The notes under the pieces were generated by a model, which worked only from the letters and a program-made list of their open reading frames with translations, searched no databases and was not told the origin of the DNA. A stretch of 64,000 nt of DNA from Lacinutrix neustonica. Lineage in GTDB: Bacteria > Bacteroidota > Bacteroidia > Flavobacteriales > Flavobacteriaceae. How positions within the stretch are numbered: the stretch's first letter is position 1; every line of letters starts with the position of its first letter. A program made the translations under genes and the position numbers. This document shows, piece by piece, positions 20,594 through 29,833 of the stretch. Where the stretch lies: positions 1,715,501 through 1,779,500 of the forward strand of contig NZ_CP113088.1 in assembly GCF_026625145.1 (NCBI RefSeq). The letters are read 5' to 3'.

Positions 20594-21470
20594 ATGAAGG
20601 TAGCCGTTTATAGTCAATACCCAAAAAAGCAATCTGAAGAAGCATTACAAGTATTAACAAAAGCACTTTACAAAAGAAAGGCCTCGGTATTTCCGGAGAA
20701 AGCATTTTATAATGATATTAGAAATGAATTCCAAAACACTTCCCATTATAACACCTTTGAGACCCTAGACAAAAGCTTCGACCTTTTAATAAGTATTGGT
20801 GGTGATGGTACTATACTACGTGCCATAACTTTTGTTAAAGATTTAGACATACCTATTGTTGGTGTGAACACTGGAAGACTTGGGTTTCTGGCAACCATTC
20901 AAACGGAAGACATTGAAGAGGCCATTGAACATATCTGCCAAAAAAAATATTCTTTATCTAAACGCACCTTGCTTTCTATAGAAACATCTCCTGAAAATAA
21001 AGATATACTGGAGCTCAATTTTGCATTGAACGAAATTGCCGTAAGTAGAAAAAATACAACTTCAATGATTACGGTTGAAACGAAGCTTAATGGCGAATAC
21101 CTAACCTCCTATTGGAGTGATGGTTTAATTATCGCAACACCAACAGGATCGACCGGCTACTCTTTAAGCTGTGGAGGACCAGTAATTACTCCGAGACACC
21201 ACTAGTTTTGTTTTAACTCCCATTGCACCTCATAATCTAAGCGCACGCCCTTTAGTGATTGAAGATTCGTTTACCATTGAATTAAAAGTAAGTGGTCGGG
21301 AAGATAACTACCTCGTCTCGTTAGATTCTAGAATAGCCACACTTTCCAACAATACGATCATTACAATAAAGAAAGCGCCTTTTACTATTAATATGATAGA
21401 ATTAGATAGTGAAAGCTTCTTAACCACACTAAGAAAAAAACTGCTTTGGGGAGAAGACAACCGCAATTAG
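20594..21470 (+). CDS. nadK: NAD kinase, one frame shift
   Basis: It is a 291-residue kinase that phosphorylates NAD to NADP. The GGDGT motif (ISIGGDGTILRA, about residue 63) and the second conserved stretch TPTGSTGYSLSCGGP (about 185-199) are clear. The frame breaks at 21191-21196: ATTACTCCGAGACACC where TPDTTSFVLTPIAPHNLS is expected. The spacing of four residues between TP and the next strand matches known NAD kinases, so exactly one base (G) is extra. Without it the gene is 292 codons. It is in the operon with the CBS gene; the following gene has its own leader. Confidence 0.93.
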
Positions 21471-21554
21471 CTTTTTATATTACAATATTTCCAGTTTAAA
21501 ACTGTTTAAGCTGTAACTATTTGGTCTAAATTATTATAGGCTAATCTTATTTAT

Positions 21555-21562
21555 TATATTTG
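21555..21562 (+). promoter_or_regulatory. Possible -7 element before the PorG-like gene
   Basis: TATATTTG matches TAnnTTTG and lies 16 bases before the ATG. No TTG at the right distance upstream is visible, so this is only half of a promoter. Confidence 0.35.
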
Positions 21563-21578
21563 CAAACTTTTAAGATTC

Positions 21579-22272
21579 ATGAGGCATTTAACTGTTTTAA
21601 TAATACTATTTTTAAGCACGCAACTGAGCCACACCCAAATAAACGAATTAGGTGTTTTTGTTGGTGGCAGTAATTTTATAGGCGATGTTGGTGCAACAGA
21701 CTATATTTCCCCAAAGCAACTGGCTTTTGGAGGTGTTTATAAATGGAATAGAAGTCCGCGACACTCTTATAGAGTGTCTTTAGTTTTTACAGAATTAGAG
21801 GGGATTGACACAGACTCAGACGACCCTGGGCGCCAAATTAGAGGTTACGAATTTAACAGTAACATTTTAGAGTTATCTGCAGGAATGGAGTTTACTTTTT
21901 TTGATTTCGACTTACATAAAGGCAAAAATGTTTCTACCCCCTATTTATATACGGGCATTAGTGTTGCTAAACACGATAATTTTTATTTCAACAGTAACGG
22001 TGAGATCATTGATGAAAATACCAGTAGCTATGCTTACGGCATCCCTATGGCATTAGGCTTTAAAACTGCTATTTCAAGTGATTTTATTATTGCTTTAGAA
22101 GTGGGTGCCGAGATATACTTTTAGTGATGAAATAGATGGCAGTGTTCCCGATGCAAAAGAAGCCGTAGCTCTTAACAGTTTTGGAAATCTTAATAATAAT
22201 GACTGGTACACTTTTACAGGAATAACGCTAACCTATACCTTTGGTAGAAACCCCTGTTTTTGCATAGAATAA
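21579..22272 (+). CDS. DUF6089 / PorG-like outer-membrane protein, one frame shift
   Basis: It is a 230-residue protein after repair, with a signal peptide (ending SHTQ, about residue 19) and an eight-stranded-barrel-like pattern (FVGGSNFIGDVGATDYI, FKTAISSDFIIALEVGARYTF, ending TYTFGRNPCFCIE). It resembles the DUF6089 family that includes PorG, an outer-membrane component of the type IX secretion machine; whether it acts there is inference. The frame breaks at 22108-22113 (GGTGCCGAGATATAC), where GARYTFSDE requires GCC-AGA. One G is extra. The position between nadK and uppS is conserved in the family. Confidence 0.83.
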
Positions 22273-22277
22273 AAAAT

Positions 22278-23015
22278 GTGGATTTAAAAAACATAAATAC
22301 AAACGCTTTACCTAAACACGTGGCCATAATTATGGACGGTAATGGGCGTTGGGCCAAACAAAAAGGATTCCTCCGTGCTGTCGGTCATGAAAACGGAACA
22401 AAGGCTGTTAGACAGACCGTTGAGGCTGCGGCAGAGCTAGGGATAGAAAACTTAACACTTTACGCTTTTTCTACCGAAAACTGGAACAGGCCTAAACTCG
22501 AAGTAGACACTTTAATGAGGCTACTAGTATCTTCATTGAAGAAAGAAATAAAAACCCTTCATGAAAACAACATAAAACTTAAGGCCATAGGCAACTTAGA
22601 AACCTTGCCTAAAAAAGTTCTTAAAGAACTAACAGAGGTTATAGAAAGCACAAAAAGCAACAATCGTACGACACTAACCTTAGCTTTAAGCTACGGCTCA
22701 CGCGCAGAAATGATAAATGCCTTCAAAGAAATAAGTGTTAAAGTTAAAAATAATATAATTTCTGCGGAAAATATTGATGAATCGATTATTAATGAGCATC
22801 TTTACACGCAAAATTTACCGAGATGTTGATTTACTTATAAGAACAAGTGGAGAGCAACGCATTAGTAATTTTTTATTATGGCAAATCGCTTATGCTGAAT
22901 TGTATTTTACTAAAATACTTTGGCCGATTTTACAAAGCAACACTTTTGTGATGCCATTATAGAATATCAAAATAGAGAACGACGCTTTGGAAAAACAAGT
23001 GAACAAATTAGTTAA
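22278..23015 (+). CDS. uppS: Undecaprenyl diphosphate synthase, two frame shifts
   Basis: It is a 245-residue cis-prenyltransferase that builds the C55 lipid carrier for cell wall and surface polysaccharide. Signatures: [14 protein letters not shown] near the start, [11 protein letters not shown], and the C-terminal [18 protein letters not shown]. It is broken at 22818-22823 ([25 protein letters not shown] expected, one G extra) and at 22924-22927 (TGGCCGATTTTAC; LWPDF expected, one base missing). The two cancel and the frame ends at TAA 23013-23015. A GTG at 22278 is the likely start; a TTG at 22260 is also in frame but would overlap the previous stop. Confidence 0.92.
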
Positions 23016-23025
23016 ACAATTACAA

Positions 23026-25600
23026 TTGAAAACATTCCTACAATTTACACTATTCGCTACAATATTCTTATTTAGCTTTTTTACTCAAGCCCAAAATTTA
23101 TCTTTCGATGATGGCAAAAAATATACCATCGCAGAAATCACTGTAAAAGGAAACACAAGTTTTAGTGAGCAAACCATCATTGCCTTTTCTCGTTTAAATA
23201 AAGGAGACCAAATTTTAATTCCTGGAGAAGAAATTAGCGCGGCGATTAAAAAATTGTGGAATACAAATCTCTTTAGTGATATTGAAGTCTACCTGCTTAA
23301 GGTGGAAGGAGATGCTGCTTACTTAGAAATAAGACTGTCAGATTTACCGAGAAATAAACGAAATAAAAGTTGTTGGCGTAAAAAAGAGCAAAAAAGAAGC
23401 GCTTCTTAAAGAAAACAAACTTCAAAAAGGAGCAAAAGTTACCGAAAACCTAATCACCACAACGAAAAACTACATTCAAAATAAGAATAAGAAAGCAGGG
23501 TACTTTAATACTAAAGTAAATATCAACACCATACCCGTTCAAGATTCTATAGACAAAGCCGGAGTAAATATGGTGTTAACTGTAGATAAAGGAGAGAAGG
23601 TAAAAATTGATGAAATCAATTTTGAAGGCAATGCCATTCTAAGTGATAAAAAACTAAAAAAAGCCATGAAGAATACGAAGCAAAAAAAACTGCTTCGTAT
23701 TTTAAAACGTTCAAAGTATATAGAAGCAGACTACAAAGAAGATTTGGTTAGCATCATTAATAAATACAAAGAAAATGGTTATCGTGATGCCCGCATAATT
23801 AAAGACACATTAATTATAAATAATCAAAAAACTATTAGTTTAAATATTAAACTAGAAGAAGGAGAAAAGTATAGCTTTGGGGACATTTCCTTTATAGGGA
23901 ACACCATCTATAGTGATGAGTTCTTAAAACGTCAATTGCGTATAGAAAAAGGCGACACCTATAATGGGGTGTTATTACAAAAGCGTATTGCAGATGATTC
24001 AAGACCAGATGGTGCTGATATTACTAATCTTTATCAAGATCATGGCTATTTGTTTTCTACAATTAATCCTGTAGAAATTAATGCAGATGGCAACGTTATA
24101 GACATGGAAATTAGAATTACTGAAGGTAAGCCAGTATACTTTAATAAAGTAACTGTAGTGGGTAACGAGAAAACTAACGATCATGTTATATATAGAGAAA
24201 TAAGAACACGCCCAGGTGAATTATATAGTAAAGCTAATGTGGTTAGAACAGTACGTGAATTAAGTCAGTTAGGCTTTTTTGATGCAGAGCAAATTTCACC
24301 TAACTTTAAAAATGCCAATCCAGATGAAGGTTCTATAGATATGGAATACGCTGTTGTAGAATCTGGTTCAAGCCAAATAGAATTGCAAGGTGGTTACGGT
24401 GGCGGAGGCTTTATTGGTACCTTAGGCTTGTCATTTAACAACTTTTCACTTAAGAATATCTTTAATAAAGAGGCTTACAAACCCATTCCAATGGGGGACG
24501 GCCAAAAACTAGCTTTGCGCTTACAAGCGAGTCGTTTTTACCAAACGTATAGTTTTCAATTTTCTGAACCTTGGATGGGAGGAAAAAAACCAGTCCAATT
24601 TTCAACATCTCTGTCACATACTAAACAGTTTTTATACAACCCACAAACTCGAAGTGCCGATAAAGACAGAAGATTTAACATTACGGGATTAACCGTTGGT
24701 TTGGCAAAACGTTTATCTGTTCCTGATGATTATTTTACATTATCACAAGCAGTCAGTTTTCAACATTATAACTTAAAAAATTACAACACTGGTCTTTTTA
24801 CTTTTGGAGATGGGTACTCAAATAACCTCTCTTACACTGTTGGTTTAACAAGAAATAACACGTTTAATGATCCTGTTTTCCCAACAGGTGGATCAAACTT
24901 CTCAGTAACAGGTAAATTATCGTTGCCATATTCCTTGTTTAACGGGGTAGATTATGAATCGCTTGCCACCGAGAGAGACGAAAAGACGGAGTTTATCAAC
25001 GACCCTACTAACAGTATTGATGATAGAACAGCTGCATCTAATAGAATTTCAGAAATTGATCAAGAGCGCTTCAAATGGTTAGAATTCTATAAAATTAAAT
25101 TCAAAGGAGACTGGTATACCAAGCTAGTTGATAAATTTGTGTTTAAATCAACCATAGAATTTGGCTTTTTAGGTGCGTATAATCAGGATCGAGGTATTAT
25201 TCCTTTCGAGCGTTTCTTTTTAGGAGGTGATGGCTTAGGCACCTATAGTTTAGATGGTAGAGAAGCTGTTGCTTTGAGAGGCTATCCTAATCAAGCCTTA
25301 TCAGATAATGATGGTGGCACGATTTATAATAAATTTTCTTTAGAGCTAAGGTATCCTATTACCTTAAAACAATCGGCAAAGATCTATGCCTTAGGGTTCT
25401 TAGATGCAGGGGCTTCCTATTCTGACTTTAAAGATTATAATCCTTTCAATGTAAAACGTTCTGCTGGATTAGGCGTTAGAGTATTTATGCCAGCATTTGG
25501 CTTATTAGGTATTGATTTCGGACATGGTTTTGATCCTTTACCAGGCAACACAATTAAGCATGGCTGGGAAACACACTTTATAATAGGACAACAATTTTAA
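23026..25600 (+). CDS. bamA: Outer-membrane assembly factor BamA, one frame shift
   Basis: It is an 857-residue Omp85 insertase that folds beta-barrels into the outer membrane. Signal peptide residues 1-23 (FFTQAQ), five POTRA repeats to about residue 430, then the surface-antigen barrel ending in the C-terminal Phe (HFIIGQQF). The start is a TTG at 23026-23028 because the hydrophobic signal begins there; the annotated TTG further upstream would add a charged leader overlapping uppS. The frame breaks at 23347-23352 (TTACCGAGAAATAAACG; SDLPEINEIKVVGV expected, one G extra). With that base removed it is 858 codons. uppS, bamA and skp form one block. Confidence 0.94.
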
Positions 25601-25803
25601 TACATAACACCTTTTATTTCACACAAAATTTTATTTTTGGCACGATATTTTCAATATAGTTTTCGAGGATTTGGAACAATAATTAAAATTTTTAAATTTA
25701 AAATTCGTTATTTTGAAACTATGTAATTTAAAATAAGACAGTTCGACAACAATTAGCTGTATTTTTTTGAGTTAAACAGTTAATAAATTTAAAATATAGC
25801 CAC

Positions 25804-26797
25804 ATGAAATTTAAAGTTCTTTTTTTATTGACAATGGTATTGATGCTCTCTTTTCAAGCACAGGCACAACGTGGCGTAAGAATTGGTTACATCGATACTG
25901 AATACATTTTAGAAAACGTACCAGAGTATGCAGAGGCGACTTTACAGTTAGAATCCAAAGTACAAAAGTGGAAAGGTGAGATAGAAACAAAATTAAGTGC
26001 TATCCAGCAAAAACGAAAAGATCTAAATAATGAAAAGGCACTTTTAACTAAAGAGCTTATTGAAGAACGACAAGAAGATATCACGTTTGAAGAAAAGGAA
26101 ATTTTAGACTACCAACAAAAACGATTTGGCCCGAGACGGAGACTTAATGATCCGAAGCGACAATTGATGCAGCCGGTTCAAGATCAAATTTTCCAGGCCG
26201 TTCAAGATATTGCTAAAGCAAAAAACTACGATTTCGTATTTGACAAGTCTGCTGACGTGGTAATGTTATATTCAGCAGAACGCTTTGATATTAGTGAGCA
26301 AGTGCTAAGAACCATTACGCGATCTGCAAGAAGGAATCAACTCAAGTCTAAAAAAGACAAGAAAGAAGCTAAAGCGGAAGATGTTACCGTAGAAATTAAT
26401 GAAGCTAAAGACGAAAGAGAACAACTAGCCGAAGATAAGAAAACAGCTCGTGCGAAGTTAGTAGAAGAGCGCAGAAAAGCGACCCTTGAAAAAAGAGCTC
26501 AACTTATAGCAGAGAGAGAACAAGCTCAGCAAGAGAAATTAGAGGAAAGAAATGATACAGGAGCAGATGTAGAGAATACTGATGATGAAGAACTAGAAAA
26601 TGAAAATGGAGATGAAAAGGCGACTTCTAATGACGCTCCAAAAACAAAAGAACAAATATTAGAAGAACGCAGACAAAAAAAACTAGCAGATAGAGAAGCT
26701 AGAAAAAAAGAACTTGAAGAAAGAAGACAGAAAATCTTAGAAGACCGTAAAAAAGCAAAAGAAGAAAAAGAGAGTGCTCCGAGACGACGGAAACTAA
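25804..26797 (+). CDS. OmpH/Skp-family periplasmic chaperone with long tail, compensating shifts
   Basis: It is a periplasmic holdase for outer-membrane proteins. Signal peptide 1-21 (AQAQ), an OmpH core (IGYIDTEYILENVPEY to about residue 175), then an unusually long Lys/Glu-rich coiled-coil tail of about 150 residues. The core contains two altered CCAGA sites close together, one base gained (26131-26136) and one lost (26152-26155), so the reading is in frame but eight residues are wrong: the text gives GPRRRLNDPKRQL where GPDGDLMIQKRQL is expected. A further likely extra G at 26779-26784 near the end would change the tail to APDDGN and move the stop to 26795-26797; read literally it ends at 26805. 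It sits directly before a second skp. Confidence 0.85.
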
Positions 26798-26842
26798 GAC
26801 AATAACAATTAATATTTATAACACACAAATACTATTATTAAA

Positions 26843-27352
26843 ATGAAACAATTTAAAACCCTATTTATCGCTGCAGCATTATTTATTGGAGCAACAAGTT
26901 TTGTATCTGCTCAATCAAAAGTAGCACATATTAATACTTCAGAGCTTATAAAAGCGATGCCACAAATGAAGACTGCTCAGGCAGATATGGAAAAAGTTGG
27001 TAAAACTTACGAAGCAGATATTGCTGCTATGCGTGCTGAGCTTCAAACAAAAATGAAGCAATATGAAGCAGAAGCAACTACTAAGACGCAAGAAGAAAAT
27101 GAAAAGCGTTACGAAGAAGTACAAGCTGATCAATTAGCAATCCAACAGTACGGTGCTAATGCCCAGCAACAATTACAAAAGAAAGAGTTTGATTTATTAA
27201 AACCTATTACAGAAAAAGCGAAAGCTGCTATTGTTAAAGTAGCAAAAGCGCAAGGGTTTAATTATGTATTAGATTCTGCTCAAGGTGGCGGTGTAATCAT
27301 GGCTGAAGGAAAAGACCTTATGGCAGATGTAAAAAAAGAGTTAGGTATCTAA
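26843..27352 (+). CDS. OmpH/Skp-family periplasmic chaperone
   Basis: It is a 169-residue paralogue of the preceding gene. Signal peptide 1-23 (SFVSAQ), then the OmpH helical hairpin with the conserved start SKVAHINTSELIKAMP and end GFNYVLDSAQGGGVIMAEG. The length is the usual one for Skp (about 160 residues), so this is the standard copy, and the gene at 25804 is the extended one. It is cotranscribed with bamA and the first skp by position and closed by a terminator at 27377-27404. The frame is intact. Confidence 0.93.
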   Translation: MKQFKTLFIAAALFIGATSFVSAQSKVAHINTSELIKAMPQMKTAQADMEKVGKTYEADIAAMRAELQTKMKQYEAEATTKTQEENEKRYEEVQADQLAIQQYGANAQQQLQKKEFDLLKPITEKAKAAIVKVAKAQGFNYVLDSAQGGGVIMAEGKDLMADVKKELGI

Positions 27353-27376
27353 AAACACCTCAACAAATAAATGACT

Positions 27377-27404
27377 AAAAGCCGACTTATTAAGTCGGCT
27401 TTTG
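27377..27404. terminator. Terminator after skp
   Basis: AAAAGCCGACTTA / TAAGTCGGCTTTT arms directly followed by T-rich sequence, 25 bases after the stop. It closes the bamA-skp-skp block before murI. Confidence 0.85.
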
Positions 27405-27429
27405 TATTTTTATAAGGTGATACATTTTT

Positions 27430-28212
27430 ATGAGTAAACAACCTATTGGCATATTCGATTCTCGTGTTGGGGGCACTTCTATTTTTAAAGAAATACATGC
27501 GCTCTTACCAAACGAAAACACAATTTATCTCGCAGACAGCGCTAATGCCCCTTATGGTACAAAAGGCGAACAGAAGATTGTAGAATTATCCATAAAAAAC
27601 ACAGAACTACTTTTAAATAAAGGTTGCAAACTTATCGTTGTTGCTTGCAATACAGCCACAACAAATGCCATTTCTATTTTAAGAGCAAAATACAATGTTC
27701 CCATTATAGGTATTGAACCAGCAATAAAACCCGCTGCTTTGCAAACACAAACCAAAGCCATTGGGATTCTAGCAACTAAAGGCACGCTATCAAGCGCCTT
27801 GTTTCACAAAACATCAGATTTATACGCCAATAGCATTACCATTATAGAGCAAATAGGAGAGGGTATTGTACAACTTATTGAAAGTGGAAAAACCCGAAGT
27901 CCGGAAATGACAGGATTACTTGAGTCCTACTTAAAACCCATGTTGAAGGCCAATATTGATTATTTGGTTTTAGGCTGCACTCATTACCCCTATTTAATAC
28001 CAGGGCTATTAGAACTACTCCCTAATCACGTTAAAATTATTGATTCCGGTTTAGCAGTAGCCGGACAAACTAAAGTGGTTTTAGAAACAAGTAATCTGTT
28101 AAATACTGAAAGCAAAATACCTAAAAATGAATTTTACATCAATGTAAAAAATACCGAAGTAATGCAATCGCTTTTGGGTGACCAATTTAATGTTGAGTCC
28201 CTCAAGTTTTAG
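27430..28212 (+). CDS. murI: Glutamate racemase
   Basis: It is a 260-residue enzyme that converts L- to D-glutamate for peptidoglycan. Both catalytic cysteines are visible: C73 in VVACNTATT and C183 in LGCTHYP. The N-terminal substrate-binding motif reads DSRVGG (residues 10-15) where the family has DSGVGG; Gly12 is close to invariant. The DNA is TCTCGTG at 27460-27466, a one-letter change from TCTGGTG, which is again a CCAGA site on the other strand. If the Arg is real the enzyme would probably be impaired; I think it is the same systematic alteration without a length change. Confidence 0.93.
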   Translation: MSKQPIGIFDSRVGGTSIFKEIHALLPNENTIYLADSANAPYGTKGEQKIVELSIKNTELLLNKGCKLIVVACNTATTNAISILRAKYNVPIIGIEPAIKPAALQTQTKAIGILATKGTLSSALFHKTSDLYANSITIIEQIGEGIVQLIESGKTRSPEMTGLLESYLKPMLKANIDYLVLGCTHYPYLIPGLLELLPNHVKIIDSGLAVAGQTKVVLETSNLLNTESKIPKNEFYINVKNTEVMQSLLGDQFNVESLKF

Positions 28213-28373
28213 AAATTAAAATGGTTCTGCTATTCCTATATAATAGTTCTCATTAATAACACCGTAGAAATAGCCCCTCTGAAAAACTATTCATTTAAAA
28301 TAAAAACGGACTATTTATAACAAAAAAGTCCATCCATCGCTTCACGCCCATAAAACTCATGATAAAGCAAAGG

Positions 28374-28892
28374 TTACTCCACTTTAAACCAACCGGAATA
28401 CTTGACATAGTTTTCAGCAATTCTATGGATCTCGCCATGAATTAAGTCTTGGCTAATGTCCTTTACTTTTTTTGCAGGCACACCAGCATAGATACTACCG
28501 GATTCTACTTTGGTATTCTTCGTAACCACAGCGCCTGCCGCAATAATACTATTACTTTCAACGATACAATTATCCATGACAATACTACCCATCCCTATCA
28601 ATACATTATCCTGAATGGTACACCCGTGAACAATGGCATTGTGACCAATGGAGACATTATTACCAATAACTGTTGGATACTTTTGATAAGTACAATGCAC
28701 CACTGCCCCATCTTGTACATTGACCTTGTTTCCTAATTTAATGTAGTTAACATCACCTCTTATTACCGCATTAAACCAAATACTACATTGGTTCCCTACT
28801 TCTACATCCCCAACAATGGTGGCGTTTTCTGCGATATAACAGTCGTCAGGTAACTTTGGTGATTTTCCGTTTACTGGTTTTATTATTGGCAT
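28374..28892 (-). CDS. Gamma-carbonic-anhydrase-like hexapeptide-repeat protein
   Basis: It is a 172-residue left-handed beta-helix protein of the YrdA/PaaY group. Hexapeptide repeats run through the middle (ATIVGDV, SIWFNAVIRGD, VNVQDGAVVHC, SIGHNAIVHG and IGMGSIVMDNC). Metal-binding histidines in VVHC, IGHN and VHGC are in the expected places, so carbonic-anhydrase-like zinc binding is possible. Many relatives lack proven activity. The start was taken as MPIIKPVNGK (ATG at 28890-28892), the usual N-terminus, nine codons inside the longest frame. The frame is intact. The 161 bases between murI and this gene hold nothing I recognise. Confidence 0.9.
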   Translation of the reverse strand: MPIIKPVNGKSPKLPDDCYIAENATIVGDVEVGNQCSIWFNAVIRGDVNYIKLGNKVNVQDGAVVHCTYQKYPTVIGNNVSIGHNAIVHGCTIQDNVLIGMGSIVMDNCIVESNSIIAAGAVVTKNTKVESGSIYAGVPAKKVKDISQDLIHGEIHRIAENYVKYSGWFKVE

Positions 28893-29037
28893 ATATTTCT
28901 TTAATTTAAAGACGATCATTAACTAAATTAGTGAGTGTCCTTTTAAGTTAGATAGGATCTAAATGTTAGTTCACTATAAATTTAAATCGCATAATATTAA
29001 ATATTTTATAAATGAAGAGGCTATCATGATCCCACAT

Positions 29038-29775
29038 TTATTTAAAATAAGCTAATAGATCAGATTTCTTTGAAGGGGACACCATCACTTCTTTTCCATT
29101 ACTTAAAATAACGCTTCCTCCTTTGCCTTTAACGTATTTAACCACTTCATTGACGTTAACAAGATAGCTCTTATGTACACGAGCAAAGCTCGATTCTTGT
29201 AATGCTTCTTCAAAATACTTAAGTGTCTTACTAACGACTTTCTTCTTGTTATTATTAAGGTAAATTTCGGTATAATTATCATCTGCTTTGCAAAACAATA
29301 TATCGGCGGTGCATATCACTTCAAAACCATTCTGCTGCGGAATGGTGATTTTTCCATCAATATTGGTTTTGGTGTTTGGCACTAGCACCTGATCTTGTAA
29401 CGCGTCTTCTTTTGTTTTTATTTCCACCACATAGTCCACCGCCTTTATTAAATCATCAATAGCAATAGGTTTCATTAAATAATATGAGGCATGGGCATTT
29501 AAAGCATCAATGGCATAATGGTTGTAAGCAGTGACAAAAATAGTTTCAAAATGGCGATCGCCCACTTTATCTAACAAATCGAATGCATTTCCGTAAGGCA
29601 TTTCGACATCCGGAAAGACTAAATCTAATTCTTGGGCTCGTATTAACTCTAAGGCTTCGTTTATGTTTGATGCTTCGCCTACAACCTCAACAGTAGGACA
29701 ATATTTACCAAGATAATTTTTTAAGATGGCCCTACTTGTCTCTTCGTCTTCTACTAGTATTGCTTTTAGTTTCAT
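29038..29775 (-). CDS. LytTR-family response regulator
   Basis: It is a 245-residue two-component regulator. The receiver domain (1-120) has the acidic pocket E9/D10, phospho-acceptor D56, Thr in FVTAYN and Lys in YLMKPI. The DNA-binding LytTR domain occupies about 140-245 (ARVHKSYLVNVNEV). The sequence preceding D56 is VFPDVEMP where the family has VFLDVEMP; the codon is CCG at a CCGGA (29610-29614), a CCAGA site with one substitution, so the Pro is probably wrong. It is paired with the sensor kinase immediately upstream on the same strand (58-base gap), typical of Bacteroidota LytS/LytR pairs. Targets are unknown. Confidence 0.93.
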   Translation of the reverse strand: MKLKAILVEDEETSRAILKNYLGKYCPTVEVVGEASNINEALELIRAQELDLVFPDVEMPYGNAFDLLDKVGDRHFETIFVTAYNHYAIDALNAHASYYLMKPIAIDDLIKAVDYVVEIKTKEDALQDQVLVPNTKTNIDGKITIPQQNGFEVICTADILFCKADDNYTEIYLNNNKKKVVSKTLKYFEEALQESSFARVHKSYLVNVNEVVKYVKGKGGSVILSNGKEVMVSPSKKSDLLAYFK

Positions 29776-29833
29776 ATGCCTTTATGTTTTAGAAGCTCAA
29801 GATTTAAGCCCTGAAGTTTCCGGTTTAGTCAAT

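Noticed and set aside
24966..24985. CCACCGAGAGAGAC in bamA, resembling a gained base
   Set aside because: The frame stays open on both sides and no compensating change is visible, so this looks natural.
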